Origin: Bromus sterilis
Lineage: Eukaryota > Streptophyta > Magnoliopsida > Poales > Poaceae
DNA: 64,000 nt
Direction of reading: 5' to 3'
Assembly (NCBI GenBank): GCA_950022295.1
Contig: OX465600.1
Location: forward strand, 203,637,782 to 203,701,781
The notes beneath the pieces were generated by a model, which worked only from the letters and a program-made list of their open reading frames with translations, was not told the DNA's origin and searched no databases. Shown piece by piece: positions 37,917 through 47,741 of this stretch; within the stretch, counting starts at the first letter, position 1, and each line of letters begins with the position of its first letter. The translations under genes were made by a program, and so were the position numbers.

Positions 37917-40900
37917 TGTCACATCCCAACTGTTGTAGTTCATTTATTAGAATGATAAAATTTAGGGCTAACAAAAAACTTTGCATGGTTGTAAGTGTTG
38001 TGATGTTGAATCTATGTTTCACTGTGTGTGCTTAGTGTTGATCTTGCTAAAACTTGGGTGGTTGTCGTTTGTGGTCAGTGTACTCGTGTGAATAGCATAG
38101 GATTTCCACCCGGTCTTGTTGATCATCTCGGCATGATCATAAGCACGGCCACACTAATACCCTAGTATGCATAAATTAAGACCGTCACATCACGTACCAC
38201 TATTGCACTCTCTCACTAATAGATGGTTTTGCATCCCGTTTTCTTTTGTTGTTTTGGTATAAAAACCTTATTATTCTTGTGTGGTAAAAATCATGCTAGT
38301 AATGATTTTTGATCACCACAAAGCCCTAAGGCACTACCTTTTCGCACGATAAAGAAAACTAAAACAAAGATCATTTAAAATCCGATTAACATATTGGAGA
38401 TCTAATAAAAATTCATGCATGACCATGATCCACCAGAATACACAGATTTTTTTTATATATAGAATTTTTGTTTAGGAATTTTCACAAACACTTGGGGTGC
38501 ATTGTTTTATTAGCTTGAATTTGTGTATTAAGGAAACTTAAAAAAAAAATAAAAGAAAAAAAAACCACCCTAGCCTCTCCCGTACCCCCCCTCTGCTAAC
38601 GTCAGCTCCACACCCCCTCTGTGACGAACGCACCCCCACGTCAGCCCTCGCCACCGCCTCGACTCCCCAGTAGGCGAGGAGGCCGCGCTCGCTCGCCTCC
38701 CTCTCCCGCTCCCGCACCCCCCCTCCATCCAGCTATAAAAACCCACCCCAAAGCCCCTCCTCACCCCACTCCACCCACAGCCCAGCTCCACCCCCCCCCC
38801 ACTGATCGGTAACAGAAGGGATGGAAGACAGAAGAGAAGGAAGACAAAAGAGAAAGAAGAAAGAGAGAAGGAAGAAAAGAGGAGGAGGGAGGAGGAAGAA
38901 GAGGAGAGGAGGGAGAGGCCGGCGAGCCTCTCCACCTCCGCCACCTCTCGCCGGAGCCGGCGCCGGCGAGGAGCCGCGCCACGAAGACCGCGCCGCCGCC
39001 CAAGTCGCCCGTCGTCTACCCCCACGCCGACGACCACCGCGACCTCCACGGACCGCCCAGACGCCAAAAACGAGTCGCCCCCGCCGTCCTGCACGCCCGC
39101 CGCCCCTCCACGCCGCCCGCCGTCGCCGGAACGACCCCGGTGAGCCGCTCGAGCCCAAAAATGTCCGTCGCTAGCGCCGCTGTTTTACCACGTTGCATGC
39201 GCCCTTTTAACGCAAAAATGGAACCCCCAGCCTCCCCTCTACCCCCGCTGCCGCTCGCCACCGGCCGCAGGCCGCCGGAGGGCCGCCGGTGAGGCCAGGC
39301 TGCCCCCTGGCGCCATGGGAGCTCCCTCCCGAGCTCCCAGCCGGCCCGAGCTAGAAGACAGCCCCTGGCCGTCCGATCAGACTTGATCTAACGGCCAGGA
39401 GGCCCCCGTACCCCTTCGTTTAAAAAAAAAAAAACACAGCAGCGCCCCGTGCTGGGCTCGGCCCGTTAAAAAAAAAAAAACTGTGCCCGGTGCGTCCAGT
39501 AGCCATGGGCCGGCTGTAATTTTTTCTTTTTCTTAAAAACTGCAGCACTAAAATATTTCTACACAAATAACCATAGCTCAGAAAAATGTGAAATAAATTT
39601 TGTGTGGTTTAGAAAATTGTGTTTTATTTTTCTGTATACTTCGAATAATTTTTGTGCAGTGTCAAATTAATTGATTTAGTTTAAACTAGTTATTTGTGCT
39701 TATTAGCATCTAGTAATAGTTTTAATCAATTCCCTGTAAACCCTAAAAATGTAATGTTGATTTTTATTTACTCCTGTGTTTATTCTTGATTTTTCTGTGT
39801 GTGTAGAATTATTTTAGGACTAAATAAAATTGTGGCCTTTTATTATTATTATTATTGATACTATTGCTAGTTATTCCTTTTGTAACTTATGTTAGTACTA
39901 TTTTGATGATTAGTTTAATATTAAACTAGCATGTGGCCAGAATGTTATCGCTTTGAACTTGGTTATGCTTTTAAACAAGTTAATAAGTTGTTAGTAAATC
40001 ACTTAACTTAACTCTAGTTAAGAATTACTTAATAAAATCTGATTTTGGTAATCCTTTTAAATTTATTCCAATACCTTGTCTTGATATTTAACTTTGAAGG
40101 GATTGATTTAGTATTTCAATGCTAGTACACATGATACTCTTAATTACTAGTTGTTTGATAGTAAAGTGGAGTGTTGTGTGCTTTGTTTGTTTGGCCCGAT
40201 TGTGATGGTAAATTTGTTTCTTCCGCAACGTGTAGACGATACGCCGTACGTTGCAGGTGAAGACTCCTCCCTTGCCACCGAGGAAGCCGATCCAGGGTAC
40301 ATCGTCGAGGAAGGCAAGCCACCTTCAAAACTCAAACTCCGCATTACCCATTTTTACTTTCTTGGTATCATTTATATTGTATCATGCTAGTATTAAAGTC
40401 ATATGGTTTGGGATTATAATAGTTGTATTATAGAAACTCCACACCACCCTATAGCCTACCTAATTGGGGAAAAAAAAACTAAGTAGAACCCCGATGATCC
40501 CGGCATTCTGCCGAGACCATCACTCAGCTCTAGTGCTTAGTATTACATAACAACTTGGAAAGTCATACTCCATCCTACTTGGTACGACATTCACCTAAGA
40601 AGGTGGTATAGCCGGGATTGTGGAACATCGTCGACATGGACAAAGTCTGGAGGGACTCTCTATTTGTGCCGCCAAAAATCTAGCATTACAGTACAACCAC
40701 TATACTCTGGTATGGGACAGGGCTAGTTGGAAGCTTGTTTGTCTTAGTACGGGGGTCCTATTACTACACATGGATGCGTGATTCCACGAATCCGATAGCC
40801 CTCGAAGTCGATGGGTGTAATTCGCTAGGCTTAGTGTCGGAAGGAACCTTGGTACTCTTCGACTACGGTGCAGGCTTGGGTCCAAGAGGAGCATGTCTTG

Positions 40901-41708
40901 TCACACGGAAAGTCCCTGCAGTACGCAAGGGGTGGATTCACCTGTACTAGGGCAGACAAGGGGAAAGCTAAGGTCGATTATCCGAGACCCGCATACTGAA
41001 GTATGATGATCCGTGGGGACACACGGCGGATGTATCGAATGTGGTGGGTAAAGTGTACAACCTCTGCAGAGTGTAAATCTATTCGAGTAGCCAGAGTCCA
41101 CGGTCATGGACAGCTAGTGAGGCCACACATTGTGGGGACTAGATGAGAAAGCCGGTACTGAGTTTATGGTTCGCGATGATGGTTGAAAATGGGTTGGACT
41201 TGACTATCCAAATGCAATGTGGGTAAATAAAACTTGCCAAGTTTAAAACTTTGCCAACTTAATAATAATGTTGAGTAGATAGGAAACCCTATGAAAAACC
41301 CCACCATATAGCCATCCCATTATTTTCCTGTACAAAACTTTGTTTCTTTCTTTAGGTGGTTTGCGAGTACTTTATACGTACTCACGGCTTTGTCCCCTGT
41401 TATTCCATCGGCCAGGCTTGGAGGAGCAGGTATATGACGACGATGCTATCGGCGAATACTAGGACGTGTTATGCTCTGATCTACCCTGTGGATTGTGTCG
41501 ACCCTACCTTGGTTGCTTTTGTTTTTCCGCTGCTATTTGAGCCCGATGAGGAAATGTAAGACTTTATTAATGTATGACTTGTATTCGGTATTGTATGAAC
41601 ATTGAGACTATGATATTAATGTCGAGTTGTGTGTCATGCGAACTGATCATGGGAGCATGACTATATACATAGCTGGTCGCTTCGGACATATAGTCCGGGG
41701 TGCCCACA
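37917..41708 (+). repeat. 3' LTR of the Tekay-like element
   Basis: 3792 bp, TGTCACATCC to GTGCCCACA. It includes about 280 bp (roughly 38430-38710) missing from the 5' LTR: an AT-rich part followed by a C-rich part ending just before the TATA (about 38731). The right TSD GGTGG is at 41709-41713. Confidence 0.93.
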
Positions 41709-42248
41709 GGTGGTCACGAGCCTCAGCTTTTATAGCCCGGCGGTGATGCCGTGGCCAGATGCCGCCATGGAGGTGCGGCCATGGCAAGGGGTTGAGCTGG
41801 CGAGGCTCGGAAGAGTTCGAGGGGGCACTGGAGGTGATGGGAGAGGGGGGAGCAGTGGCTAGGGGAGCAGGGGTCCAGGGCGCCATTCATGGTGATGGGG
41901 ACGTTTCGGCGGCGTATTGTGCCCTCATGCGCGCGGGTCCGGTGACGGTTCCGGCGAGGAAATGAGGGGAAAGGAGCGAGAAACTTGATCTTGATGGTGC
42001 CCTCACATGGATGGTTGGATTTGGCTAAAATTTGGTGTAGGGAGTCATTTGTGTGTTGGCACATGTGGGGAAAATCTCAGAGTAAAGGGATGCTCCTAGA
42101 TTGTACTTGCTTCACAATGCCCCTTGCTGCATACAAACTTTGGGAATTTAGTGAGTTAGATTGGCTAGTCCCCTAGAGCTGAAATTTGGCATGGGCTATG
42201 GATATGATCATAAGAGCTTGCACAAAAAGTTTCAGAGGAATGGTGACA
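41709..42248 (-). repeat. 5' LTR of the LARD-like element, second segment (truncated)
   Basis: Starts with the TSD copy GGTGG, then resumes the sequence seen at 11562-12557 and 21777-21880, with a deletion between about 41970 and 41980 (compare 11815-12400). Homology stops at about 42248 after TTTCAGAGGAA, some 440 bp before the LTR end expected from 22326. Confidence 0.7.
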
Positions 42249-43525
42249 AGTGAATCAAAATTTGTGACATAACTAGTGCAGAAGATAGCTATCACAATAC
42301 TTCTTTCCCAGTCCCTTGACCGAAACTGTTTGCGATGCTTTCAACGCAAACAGTAGAAAAAAAAACTGTGTGCTCGAAACTGAACCGTCTAGGAAATGTA
42401 TTTGAATGGCCACAATTCTATAATTTATTTCATGGGTGATGTAGGGCTGACGGGTCTTTGAAAATCGGTCTGGGATACCTAGAGTGAAAGCCCACGGTTG
42501 CAAAGAATGGACCTCTAGCCCTTTATCTCAATCGTTAATGTTTCCTCAGATTTTTGGGACACCTAATCAATCTGGCACGCTTCTAAAAATCCTTTCGTTG
42601 AAATGAACAAAGATGACAATTCGACCAAGCAACCGTCCGCATATATATTCAGAAAACCCACGGTCGCAAAGAATGAACCTCTAGACCTTGTTACCAATCG
42701 GTTGTGGTTACTAAAATGTTTGGGATATGTTCTTTATTAGAAACGCTTCTGAAAATCTAGGTGTTGGTGTTGGACAACACACAGTTCGTACAATCTACTG
42801 TGCGTGATGACAGCAAATAACACCGATAGTTACTTCAGATGAACTGCTAGCTTCTTTTATGTATTTTCTATTTATTTAAAATTTCTCTAGTTTCTCTTAG
42901 CTGACGTTCTGAAGTACAAAATTGTGTGTGATGATATGGTGTAACACAAACAAGTAAGTTTTAGAAAATGTCTGCTTTGTAGGCACACTTCAACCAAACG
43001 ATTATGATTCTAGACTATTTACAAACACAACGTGTGTGATACCATGTGCACTTTTAAAAAATATTAAGGAAAGAGTAACGAGAACCTTGTGATATAGATC
43101 GCCACGCGTCAGCCGCTCGTTCGTATTCCTTGTTTCGGCTTGTACCCCCCGGTGACTTCTAGTCAAACAAATCGAACACTGTTTGATCGTTTGCGATGGC
43201 CACGCGTACGCTCGCGATGCAGCTGGAGCAGGCGCTACGTCACACGCACAATCGCGCAACCTTCCCACGAGCAACCGCGCAACCTTCCCACCCGTAGCGA
43301 AAAAACCCCAATGCGGGCCATAAAGAGCGTCAATGTCGGGGACACAGGAGCCGCATTCACATCCCCTTCTTTTTCCCTCTCTTCCCACAGATCAACAATG
43401 GGTCCGGTTCGCCGTACCACAAGCAACTTCACTCCAGCAGCTGATGGTGAGGTAGTGACTTCGCCGGCAGCTCCGCTGGCGGTGCCGGACAACTCCTTGC
43501 TAGTTGCACTTGATTTTTTGGGTAT
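42249..43525. other. Unclassified sequence, probably transposon-derived
   Basis: No coding homology was recognised. Two imperfect direct repeats start with CCCACGG at 42491 and 42658 (167 bp apart) and share CAAAGAAT.GACCTCTAG and a following AT-rich stretch of about 90 bp. AACTGTTTGCGATGC and CAACGCAAACAG (about 42327-42354) form an inverted pair. The right third is GC-rich and holds a possible truncated ORF (43399-43529). It lies between the truncated LARD LTR and the TAT-like fragment. Confidence 0.4.
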
Positions 43526-43529
43526 TTAG
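43399..43529 (+). pseudogene. Possible 5' end of a truncated ORF
   Basis: An ATG at 43399 in a good context (ATCAACAATGG), preceded by a pyrimidine tract and CCCACAG that could be a splice acceptor, opens 43 codons (MGPVRRTTSNFTPAAD...) ending in TAG at 43527-43529, at the junction with the next element. The frame is also open upstream to 43140. Low-complexity A/P/V content gives no family. It may be a transposon or gene start cut by the neighbouring insertion, or chance. Confidence 0.25.
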
Positions 43530-44782
43530 GCGGCGATGGCGTCCTTCATTATCTGTAAGTCTATTGAAGTGTTGCGGTCTGGCCTGTTCTGCCTATTCCT
43601 TTGGGCGCCAGATAGGTAGTCTCGGGCGCTTATAAGGGCTTCTGCTGGTGTCAGGGGTTCCTCTTCGTCGTCCTCCTCTTCTAGCTTGAAGTCGTCGTCG
43701 AGCTTCCGGACCACTCTCTTCTTGTCTGTTCGTCGCAGGTTGCTGAATTTCAATTTATTGCGGAGAGGAGAGCCGTGAATCGGGGAGTCGTCTCTTGGAG
43801 GTGGTTTGCGATTGCTTTTCTGCTCGGCGACCGCCCTTTCTTGCTTCTCCAGCTCTAGGCGCTGTTGTCTCGCTTGTCTGGTTAGGTCGCTTTCCAATTT
43901 GTTGTATGTCCTGAGCTCGTTCCTTGTTGCGCTTGCTGGTAGTAACTTCCTGTGTTCGACTGCGTCTTTTACCTTGGACATTGATTCTTTGGACAGGTAG
44001 ATTTGATCTTTGGGTGGGTCGTCCACCGCCGCACTTGGGGTTTGTTGCTTACTGCTTGATGGCTTGTCTCTCTTGTGGTTGCTCTGTTGTTGTCCTTGTG
44101 GTACTTTCATTGGTATACTTCCCACGTCTCCCAGCTTCACGACGATCTTATTGGTGGTTCCGGGTGCTTTTGTGTTGCCGTTGGCTTGGCGAGTGCTCGA
44201 GTCGTCGTCCTGGCCCTTGCCGTTTGCCGGTGGCACGTCGACTTTTACCATGAACACCTGAGATGGTGTCCCAACTGCCTTGTTGCTCGTGCGTGTGATG
44301 CTGCTTTTTCGGGCCGAGGGTCTAGTCGAGTGATCGTGCATGACATGGAGCCTTTGTTTGTGTGGGCAGTCGCGGCTGTCCTGGAGGGTGGTCGCGCGGG
44401 TGGCGTCTGCGTTGATTGCTGCTGTAGATGTCGCCGCGGGTGTTCGGGCGTCGTCCGTGAGGCGCAGGGTGCCCCACTTGTTGATGTAGATCTGATATGC
44501 TCCGAAGATCAGGTTGATGCCGGAGTGTAGGTCGGCGAAGATTGGTCGGAGAGTCGAAAGGTGGGCCGTGAAGCCAAGGGACCCGAACAGATCGGATTCC
44601 GCCTGGGTCGTCGGATCGAAGAGTGTTGGTGAAGTCGTCGCGCCGGTGGGTGTTGAAGATGCTGATGAGGCCTCCGAGATCGCGTTCCCAACCTGTGCGG
44701 TTCCCACAGACAGCGCCCATTGACGGGGATGTACCCCGGCAAATCCCATGGTCAGGGACCCTGGGTTAGTCATGAGAGGCAC
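43526..44782 (-). CDS. Gag-like ORF of the TAT-like element, 418 codons, open
   Basis: This is the longest uninterrupted reading frame of the window. The first Met codons (44782, 44773, 44749) lie inside the LTR, and the frame crosses the LTR end and PBS. Residues ~20-110 contain hydrophobic segments (FTAHLSTLRPIFADLHSGINLIFGAYQ... in part). Residues ~120-260 are Ser/Thr/Pro/Gln-rich and probably disordered. Residues ~265-360 are basic and helical with a likely coiled coil (RQARQQRLELEKQERA). An acidic run (EEEDDEEE) follows at about 375-385, then LTPAEALISARDYLSGAQ. No CCHC knuckle and no pol motif. It could be the N-terminal gag part of a non-autonomous element. The stop at 43526-43528 is close to the fragment edge and may not be the native one. 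Confidence 0.5.
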   Translation of the reverse strand: MPLMTNPGSLTMGFAGVHPRQWALSVGTAQVGNAISEASSASSTPTGATTSPTLFDPTTQAESDLFGSLGFTAHLSTLRPIFADLHSGINLIFGAYQIYINKWGTLRLTDDARTPAATSTAAINADATRATTLQDSRDCPHKQRLHVMHDHSTRPSARKSSITRTSNKAVGTPSQVFMVKVDVPPANGKGQDDDSSTRQANGNTKAPGTTNKIVVKLGDVGSIPMKVPQGQQQSNHKRDKPSSSKQQTPSAAVDDPPKDQIYLSKESMSKVKDAVEHRKLLPASATRNELRTYNKLESDLTRQARQQRLELEKQERAVAEQKSNRKPPPRDDSPIHGSPLRNKLKFSNLRRTDKKRVVRKLDDDFKLEEEDDEEEPLTPAEALISARDYLSGAQRNRQNRPDRNTSIDLQIMKDAIAA

Positions 44783-45166
44783 AGGTTGGACGATAAGCTC
44801 GTCGGCTAACAGGAGGATACGGTCCTGCTCGATATTATTGATTGGTGATGGCGATTACAGGGAAGCCGAGGCTAGGGCGCACGAGGCTAGGTTACAGATT
44901 GCGTATTGCTTGATATCGACGTCTCCCCACCTAGCCCTTCTATACTAGGCTTGGTCTCGGGGAGTCCGTCCTGATTACAAATGATGTTTCCTAACCATGA
45001 TCTTTTTCCATACGACAAGTTTGCACCTTCCTTATGACTCACGGACTCCTATGTCGGTGCCACTAGTGGGCCAAGGCTGGGCCCAGGAGGCATCTTTGTG
45101 GGCCTTCTGTCTTCTGGTACACCGGGTAGGCTCATCCATAGGAGTCGTGGGGTCACCCCCTCGTCA
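44721..45166 (-). repeat. LTR of the TAT-like fragment
   Basis: 446 bp with TG..CA ends and short terminal complementarity (TGACGAGGGG against CCCCGTCA). On its inner side it touches the PBS. No second copy is in the window. Confidence 0.55.
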
Positions 45167-46249
45167 ATGCGCCTCTTCTTTGGTGGTGGAGGTGGTTTAG
45201 GCACGGACCAATCTTCATGGTTTTTCGCAATCGTGCCCATCAATTCTTCCGCATCATCCGGTGTTCTTTGCCTGAAAACACAACCAGCACAACTATCTAG
45301 ATAGGATTTAGACCCATCGGTTAGACCTTCATAAAATATATCAAGTAATTCATTCTTAGGGATCTCATGTCCCGGTCTAGCCTTTAGAAAACTGCAAAAT
45401 CTCCCCAAGCTTTAGGGAGATGCTCATCCTGCAACTGTTTAAAGTTACAAATTCTTTGCAAAGCAGCATGTTGCATCTGAGCAGGAAAATACTTATCAAC
45501 GAAAGATATAGCCATATCTTGAGGACTTTGAATGGAACGACATGGTAGTGCATCATACCATGCTCTAGCATCTCCTTTCAAGGAAAAAGGAAGAAGCTTG
45601 GTCATATAAAAGTTTTGGATCCTTTCATCAGTAGTAAACAAGCCACCCAACTCAGTGATTTTGGTCAGGTGCTCGATAGCATCATCATTTTCTCTGCCAT
45701 AAAGGGATCAGATTCAACTGTGGATACAAGTGAAAGATCAACAGAGAAATAATAATCAGGATCAGTGATGCATATAGGAGACGTAGCAAAAGTAGGATCA
45801 GGAGTAAACTTGTTCTTGGTGGAATGCTTTGCTAGCAACTTCTTTATAGTAGCAGGGTCTGAATCAGCACATTCATTAAGCTCCCTGCAAAAATCATCAT
45901 CAAGCGTAATATAATCATCCTCAAGGAGTTTCTCCTTAAGGCTAGCAAAGTTATGAGTTTTTCCAATAGGTGTTTGGGTAACAGGAATTTCAACACCCGA
46001 GAATCGGGCAGCAACAGCAATCTGTTCTTAAATAAAAGAACGAAGTGAACCTGTAGTCTCAAAGGTAGTAGAAGCATCATCAAAAGTATCTGACATATTG
46101 CCAGACTCAGCAGAAGTAGCATGTAACTGAGGTGAATCAAACTGACTCATAATTGAAGGTGAATCAAGTTTAGCACTAGTGCTAAGGGCAGTACCTCTTC
46201 TCGTATGGGATGGTAAGATCGGAACCTTGGGGTCTCCTTTATTACCCAT
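45167..46249 (-). pseudogene. Athila-type gag (copy Z), broken
   Basis: Starts MGNKGDPKVPIL at 46249. Pieces in different frames are legible: to SLRSFI near 46028 (stop there), then an FSGVEIPVTQ/ECADSDPATIKKLLASKH region, then FSLKGDARAWYDALP (about 45560-45600) and ISFVDKYFPAQMQ, then NELLDIFYEGL, SKSYLDSCAGCVF and DAEELMGTIAKNHEDW (45340-45190). The last is the usual plant gypsy gag core. At least two frameshifts and one stop. The zinc-knuckle part is lost at the junction with the TAT-like LTR. Confidence 0.8.
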
Positions 46250-46304
46250 AGTGGATAGAGTGCAGCAGGTAGGATACTTCAAGTAGACCTGTAAATAAAG
46301 CTAT

Positions 46305-46324
46305 GGTCCCCGGCAACGGTGCCA
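46305..46324 (-). other. Primer-binding site of Athila-type copy Z
   Basis: The minus strand reads TGGCACCGTTGCCGGGGACC, the tRNA-Asp-type PBS usual for Athila-clade elements (normally TGGCGCCGTTGCCGGGGA), 12 bases after the LTR end. Confidence 0.85.
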
Positions 46325-46336
46325 GAAAACAGTACT

Positions 46337-47741
46337 TGATAACCCTCAACTGTAGGGGATCGAGATAGTCTTCGCGGGCAAGATAACCCAATTTATTGAT
46401 TCGACACTTGGGGACACAAAGAATACGTACAGGCTTTGAAAATTGAGTTGTCAATTCAACCGCACCTGAAATAAACACTTGCTTGCACAAAGGTATTAGT
46501 AGCAACTGTGATACGGTGGTAGTAGTGGTGGTGATAATAGTGGTGATGGTGGTGGTGAAACAGCAAAAGTAAAACAACAAAAGTAAACAACTAGTAACCA
46601 GCAGGAAAGAAAACATTGTAGGCTAGGGAAATGGATGGTTGGGCGCTGCTTGGATGAGAACGAACATGTAATAGATTCTAACACGAGCAAGGCTCACAGA
46701 AACGAAAGGATCATCTAGGCAAATATCAAACATCAGGCGCGTATCCCAGGGTAGTTGTACGTGCTTGCAATAACAACTTTGCACAACATCTTTTGTCCTA
46801 CCCTCCCGCTACAAACGGGGCCAAAAGGAACTTAGGGAGATTAAGGTACTCCTGTCAAAGAGCACCGGAACAAAGCATTAACACTTCATGGATACACGGA
46901 ATCCTCAAATTATAATCCATCCCCTGTGGTGTCCCAAGTTGTCACCATTGGGATCGCCGGTTCCGGACTATAATAGGTGCATACAACTACTAGATAGGAT
47001 CAAGAACACCACAAACTCAAGAAACAAAAGGGTGATCAGATCTGAAATCATGGCACTCGGGCCCAAAGTGACAAGCATTAAGAGCAACAAATTGTAACAG
47101 AGATGATAAACACCAAGTAGATGATAGGCAATATGCCCCCAACAATCTTATTGAACTATTACATGATCTAACTCATCCAATCCCTACCATCCCCTTTGCC
47201 TACATCAGGGAATTACTCACACATGAGAGAGGAAGTCATGGAGGGGTGATGGAGAGGCGATGATGATGACGATGGCGATGATTTCCCCTCACCGGAGGCC
47301 AAAGCATCCTCCAGATTAGCTCTCCCGGAGAAGAACAGAGGGTTGCGGCGGCTCCGCAACGTAGATTGGAAAAGCGACTTCTCTTCTGGGGTTTCTGCGT
47401 GGGAGAATAAGTAGGGCCAAAGTAGGGAACCGGGGGACGTGGGACCAAGACAGGAGGGCAGGTGGCGCGGCCAGGGGCTGGGCCGCGCTAGGCACCCTCC
47501 TGGCTGCCCTGTGGCCCCCCTTTGGACTTGCGGAAGTTTCCGGAACGCTGATTTTTTTTATATATTTTTTGGGATTTTTCCAGCGTACCTAAATATCCAG
47601 AAACCTGCACAAAAGAAAACAACACTAGTAGCTTTGCTGAAAACAGCGTCAGTCCGGGTTAGTTTCTTTCAAATCATGCAAGCATGATGCCAAAACAATA
47701 GCAAAAGTGTTTGGAAAAGTAGATACGTTTGAGACGTATCA
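46337..47741 (-). repeat. 5' LTR of Athila-type copy Z
   Basis: 1405 bp, TGATACGTCTC at 47741 to GGGTTATCA at 46337. It contains a GC stem-loop (GCGCGGCC/GGCCGCGC, about 47465-47488) and a GGT/GGTGAT microsatellite-like tract at about 46515-46560. Confidence 0.8.

Larger units (their letters stand above)
28666..41708 (+). mobile_element. Complete Tekay/Del-like chromovirus (Ty3/gypsy), defective
   Basis: This 13.0 kb element has a TSD GGTGG (28661-28665 and 41709-41713), LTRs 28666-32177 and 37917-41708, a PBS at 32182, an accessory ORF, a gag-pol with protease-RT-RNase H-integrase order and a chromodomain-like C-terminus, and a PPT at 37903-37914. The LTRs differ at about 7 sites in 540 bp (30061-30600 against 39593-40130, counted by eye), about 1.3%, so the insertion is recent compared with its host. 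The coding region carries seven stops and one frameshift in gag-pol and one stop in the accessory ORF. Clade assignment rests on integrase type, chromodomain and long LTRs. Confidence 0.93.
9039..42248 (-). mobile_element. Large LARD-like non-autonomous gypsy element, containing two nested retrotransposons
   Basis: A minus-strand element was reconstructed from two copies of the same LTR around a 3.9 kb internal region. The LTR copies are 9039-22326 (less a nested 9.2 kb element) and 26208-28665 continued at 41714-42248. The internal region (22327-26207) has a PPT at its left and a PBS at its right, so the right LTR is the 5' LTR. LTR termini are TGTGACACC and GGTGTCACA (one end mutated to TTCCACA). 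No RT, RNase H or integrase motif was found inside. The 5' LTR is truncated at about 42248, so the right TSD cannot be checked. LTR divergence looks near 10% by eye over the first 120 aligned bases, making it the oldest of the nest. Confidence 0.75.
43526..45166 (-). mobile_element. TAT-like gypsy fragment: 5' LTR, PBS and gag-like ORF
   Basis: The minus strand begins at 45166 with TGACGAGGGGGTGACCCC. The LTR end CATCCCCGTCA lies at 44721, giving a 446-bp LTR with complementary ends (TGACGAGGGG/CCCCGTCA). The following GGCGCTGTCTGTGGGAACC (44699-44717) is close to the PBS type of TAT/RIRE2 elements. A single ORF then runs to 43526, where homology ends; pol and the 3' LTR are missing. It probably interrupts the Athila-type gag at 45167. 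The exact junction is uncertain by a few bases. Confidence 0.6.
45167..47741 (-). mobile_element. Athila-type gypsy element, 5' LTR and gag (copy Z), truncated
   Basis: The minus strand starts at 47741 with TGATACGTCTCAAACGTATC, an LTR terminus common in Triticeae Athila-clade families. The LTR ends at 46337, the PBS is at 46305-46324 and a decayed gag follows to about 45167. At 47742 the sequence switches abruptly to plus-strand Athila RT, so copy Z was inserted into copy Y. Its pol and 3' LTR are not in the window. Confidence 0.8.

Noticed and set aside
7431..45166. TAT-type pol at 7888-9038 and TAT-like gag at 43526-45166 as two halves of one element split by the LARD
   Set aside because: Both are on the minus strand in the right order, but 42249-43525 between them is not TAT pol and no matching TSD is visible at the LARD right end, so the link is not supported.
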